Shown here: positions 34,582 to 37,002 of the stretch, piece by piece
Numbering within the stretch: position 1 is the stretch's first letter
Layout: every line of letters starts with the position of its first letter
Source: Myxococcales bacterium
Lineage (GTDB): Bacteria > Myxococcota_A > Polyangia > Polyangiales > Polyangiaceae
Reading direction: 5' to 3'
Length of the DNA stretch: 37,002 bases
NCBI GenBank assembly: GCA_016191785.1
Contig: JACPVJ010000020.1
Location: 1-37,002, forward strand
The notes under the pieces: generated by a model
Told to the model about the DNA's origin: nothing
The model's database searches: none
What the model saw: only the letters and a program-made list of their open reading frames with translations
Made by a program: the position numbers and the translations under genes

Positions 34582-36876
34582 GTGAGAGCGCCGATCGGAG
34601 TCGCATTCTTCGCTGCCGCCTGTGCCTGGCCGCTGCGCGCCGGGGCCCAGGCTCAACCGCATCGCTCCGCGAACGAGCTGGTCAGCTCGAACGGGCGAGC
34701 GGTGGTCGGCTTCGACATCGCGCAGAAGCGCGTCACGAGCTTCCTCGAGCATCCGTATCGGCAGAAGAGCACCGGCGCCGAGACCCGCAACGTCGCGTTC
34801 GACGTGTACCCCGGCGTGCGGATCGGCAGCGCCGGCAAGTGGCTCGGCGAGGTCACGCCCAGCAAGGTCAGCTACGAGACCGGCACCGGGATCATCGTCG
34901 TGACGCGCAGTCACGCGGGCCTGGAGATCGACGAGCACATCTTCTCGCCCATCGATCTCGCCGAGCACGCGTTCGTCACCGTGATCCGCGTCAAGCGCGC
35001 CAGCGGCTCGGGGCCGGTGGACGTCTACGGCTTGTTCAACTTCCACCTGGGCTCGGGCTCACCGAAACCGAGCGCACTCCAAGAGACGATCGCGTGGGAC
35101 GGCGCCCGCGACGCGTTCATGGAGTGGGGGCCGAGCGGGCTCACTGTCGGCTATGGCAGCATCGGCACGTCGACGCACCACGGGGCGAGCCCGCAGAACC
35201 CGTACCCCGCGCTGAACGCTGGTCAGAACCTGGCCGACAACGCCGGCACGGGCGCAGCCGCGGACGACGCGGTCGGCGGGCTGCAGTGGGGTCTCGGCGA
35301 TCTGGCGGTGGGCGAGACCAAGTGGGCCGGAAGCTTCGTGGTGCTGGACGACAAGAGCAACGTGGCCCCGCGCATCGACGCCGTGAAGGCCTGGATCGGC
35401 AGCAAGACCCCGGAGCAGGTGCTGGCCGCCGAGAAGGCCGCGTGGTCCAGCTGGCACAAGCCCGTTCCGAGCGGGCTCAGCGCCCTCGAAGATGCGCTCT
35501 ACCGCCAGCAGATGGCGATCTTGCGCATGGGGCAGGTGCGCGAGCCGGGCAAGGGTGACGGGCAGATCCTCGCGAGCCTGCCGCCGGGCAACTGGAACAT
35601 CTCGTGGGTGCGCGACATGGCCTACGCCACCGCGGCCCTGGCCAAGAGCGGGCACGCGGCCGAGGCCAAGCGCGCCATCGAGTTTCAGCTCGGCGCCGAC
35701 TCGGGCAAGTATCAGTCACACGTCGGCGCGCCGTACCAGATCTCGATCACGCGCTACTTCGGCGACGGCGTCGAAGAGACCGACAGTAACGAGAACGGAC
35801 CCAACATCGAGTTCGACGGCTTCGGCTTGTTCTTGTGGGAGCTGGGCGAATACGTCGCGGCCAGCAAGGACGACGCGAGCCTCAAGGCCTGGTGGCCGAC
35901 GGTGAGCGAGAAGGTCGGCGACCCCCTGGTGAAGCTGCAAGAGCCAAGCGGCCTCAGCGCGGCAGACTCGTCGATCTGGGAGGTGCACTGGAACGGCCAG
36001 CAGAAGCACTTCGCGTACACCACCCTCACCGCCGGAAGCGGGTTGTGCTGGGCCGCCACCCTGGCCGAAAAGGTGGGCGACAGCGCCCGCGCCACCAGCT
36101 ATCGCGCCGCGGGCAAGAAGGCGCAGGGCGCGCTGATCGCCAAGCTCTCGGCCGCAGATGGCACGCTGGCCCAGAGCAGCGAAGATCTGGCCGCGGGCAA
36201 GGGCTTCCTCGACGCCGCGGCGATCGAAGCGGTGGGCTTCGGGCTGATCGATCCCAAGGGCAAGGCGGCGAAGGCCACCCTCGCGTCGATGCAGGCGAAG
36301 CTCGTCCCTGCCAGCGGGCGCGGCTTCATGCGCAACGACGACGGCGGCTGGTACGACAGCCAGGAGTGGGTGTTCGTCGATCTGCGCACCGCCAACGTGA
36401 TGCGCCTGGGCCAGAGCCCCGGCGCTTCCGATCTGCTCGGCTGGATCACCGCCCAGGGCACCGAGAACTTCGGCCTGATCTCGGAGCTGCACGACGCCAC
36501 CACCGCCGACTACAAGGGCGAGATGCCGATGGTCGGCTTCGGCGCCGGCGCCTACGCGCTGGCGTTGATCGATCGCGCGGGCGGTGCGACGCCGCTGCCG
36601 TGCGGTGAGTACGCCAGCGAGGGCGGCGGCGGCTCGAACACGGGCGGTGCAGGCGGCGCGGGAGGCAGCGCAGGCAGCGCGGGCAGCGCGGGCAGCGGCG
36701 GAGCGGGCAGCGGCGGCAAGGCCGGCAGCGGCGGCAAGGCGTCGGACGGCGACGACGACGGCGGCTGCGGATGTCGCGCACCCGCGCGGTCGAACCCGTC
36801 AGGCCTGAGTGCGCTGCTCGTGCTCGCTGCCCTCGCGCGGCTCAGAGGCTTCGGCCGTCGATCGCGCGGACGGTAA
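34582..36876 (+). CDS. GH15 glucoamylase with surface-sorting tail (MYXO-CTERM type)
   Basis: A 764-residue exported enzyme that would release glucose from the non-reducing ends of starch or maltodextrin. Order: signal peptide (1-22), N-terminal beta domain of bacterial glucoamylases (about 28-285), the (alpha/alpha)6 barrel (about 300-675), then a Gly/Ser/Ala linker (about 680-725) and a sorting tail. In the barrel, WNISWVRDM near residue 340 and NIEFDGFGLFLWEL near 415 are typical; GLISELHD near 635 probably holds a catalytic Glu. The acid/base pair is not assigned with certainty. The tail GCGCRAPA plus a hydrophobic helix and Arg cluster matches the MYXO-CTERM signal, so the enzyme should be processed and displayed. 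The start is GTG, with the signal peptide beginning at once. Confidence 0.9.
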   Translation: MRAPIGVAFFAAACAWPLRAGAQAQPHRSANELVSSNGRAVVGFDIAQKRVTSFLEHPYRQKSTGAETRNVAFDVYPGVRIGSAGKWLGEVTPSKVSYETGTGIIVVTRSHAGLEIDEHIFSPIDLAEHAFVTVIRVKRASGSGPVDVYGLFNFHLGSGSPKPSALQETIAWDGARDAFMEWGPSGLTVGYGSIGTSTHHGASPQNPYPALNAGQNLADNAGTGAAADDAVGGLQWGLGDLAVGETKWAGSFVVLDDKSNVAPRIDAVKAWIGSKTPEQVLAAEKAAWSSWHKPVPSGLSALEDALYRQQMAILRMGQVREPGKGDGQILASLPPGNWNISWVRDMAYATAALAKSGHAAEAKRAIEFQLGADSGKYQSHVGAPYQISITRYFGDGVEETDSNENGPNIEFDGFGLFLWELGEYVAASKDDASLKAWWPTVSEKVGDPLVKLQEPSGLSAADSSIWEVHWNGQQKHFAYTTLTAGSGLCWAATLAEKVGDSARATSYRAAGKKAQGALIAKLSAADGTLAQSSEDLAAGKGFLDAAAIEAVGFGLIDPKGKAAKATLASMQAKLVPASGRGFMRNDDGGWYDSQEWVFVDLRTANVMRLGQSPGASDLLGWITAQGTENFGLISELHDATTADYKGEMPMVGFGAGAYALALIDRAGGATPLPCGEYASEGGGGSNTGGAGGAGGSAGSAGSAGSGGAGSGGKAGSGGKASDGDDDGGCGCRAPARSNPSGLSALLVLAALARLRGFGRRSRGR

Positions 36877-36899
36877 GCGCAACCGGCGGGCGCGCGCCC

Positions 36900-36950
36900 C
36901 CGGTGGTCATCGAGCGCGGCTCAACGTGGTGAGCCACGCGCTTTGTCCTC
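36900..36950 (+). repeat. 51-bp tandem hairpin repeat, copy 1
   Basis: The unit starts CCGGTGGTCATCGA. Its core (36914-36941) folds into a hairpin: outer stem GCGC/GCGC, a two-base bulge (AC), inner stem GGCTCA/TGAGCC and a six-base loop. It lies 23 bp after the glucoamylase stop and is followed by TTTG, a weak terminator-like tail. It differs from copy 2 at 6 of 51 positions. Confidence 0.9.
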
Positions 36951-37001
36951 CCGGTGGTCATCGACCGCGGCTCAGCGCAGTGAGCCACGCGGTTTGGCCT
37001 C
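36951..37001 (+). repeat. 51-bp tandem hairpin repeat, copy 2
   Basis: Directly abuts copy 1. Of the six differences, three lie in the loop, one is outside the hairpin, and two exchange a G-C pair (36914/36941) for C-G (36965/36992), so pairing is kept. The last base of the window (C) could begin a third unit, so the array may continue. Confidence 0.88.
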
Positions 37002-37002
37002 C

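Noticed and set aside
36900..37002. CRISPR array
   Set aside because: The units abut without spacers, are 51 bp long and vary within the unit.

Overview
The window looks like part of a myxobacterial chromosome, most likely Polyangiales (Myxococcota). The evidence is very high GC with strong third-position bias, many small lipoproteins, Gly/Thr- and Gly/Ser-rich linkers on surface proteins, and a glucoamylase ending in a Cys-Gly-Cys-Arg / hydrophobic / Arg-rich tail of the MYXO-CTERM type. The taxonomic call is inference. No rRNA, tRNA, CRISPR array, transposase or integrase was seen. Genes are packed: no stretch over about 300 bases lacks a gene, and most convergent pairs lie within 0-40 bp of each other with no clear intrinsic terminator.

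Layout. 1-1443: 3' end of a surface DNRLRE-type protein, translationally coupled to an FHA-domain protein. 1445-2050: thymidine kinase. 2086-6965 (minus): a CUT1 (MalEFGK-like) sugar ABC transporter operon in which the solute-binding protein and one permease are a single polypeptide, with a short-chain dehydrogenase between the ATPase and the fusion. 7031-8837: glutathione-transferase-like protein and a LuxR-type regulator, convergent. 8946-14396 (minus): CzcCBA-like heavy-metal RND efflux operon, with a perfect inverted repeat in its upstream region. 14643-17730: CBS-pair protein, NmrA-like oxidoreductase, lipoprotein, and a ferritin-like protein coupled to a Cys-rich lipoprotein. 17895-20188: chorismate synthase (aroC) and a divergent acyl-CoA dehydrogenase.

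20189-22809: a TetR regulator, a GT-B glycosyltransferase and a four-helix membrane protein. The segment is bounded by the real 3' end of the acyl-CoA dehydrogenase gene and by a second, 74-bp, nearly identical copy of that end. The duplicated part starts exactly at the catalytic Tyr-Glu codons, so the segment looks like an inserted or recombined cassette.

22812-29790: DUF3592-like membrane protein, lipoproteins, a monooxygenase-fold protein coupled to an ECF sigma factor with two CxxC motifs, a Lys-rich-tailed protein, a divergent TetR/acyltransferase pair, and a helical unknown protein paired with a two-helix membrane protein. 29801-36876: starch/maltodextrin breakdown, with a maltoporin-like porin and alpha-amylase lipoprotein (one operon), an astacin-type metalloprotease lipoprotein and a GH15 glucoamylase. 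The CUT1 transporter at 2-7 kb could import the products, although its substrate cannot be read from sequence. The window ends in two tandem 51-bp hairpin repeats whose differences include a compensating base-pair swap.
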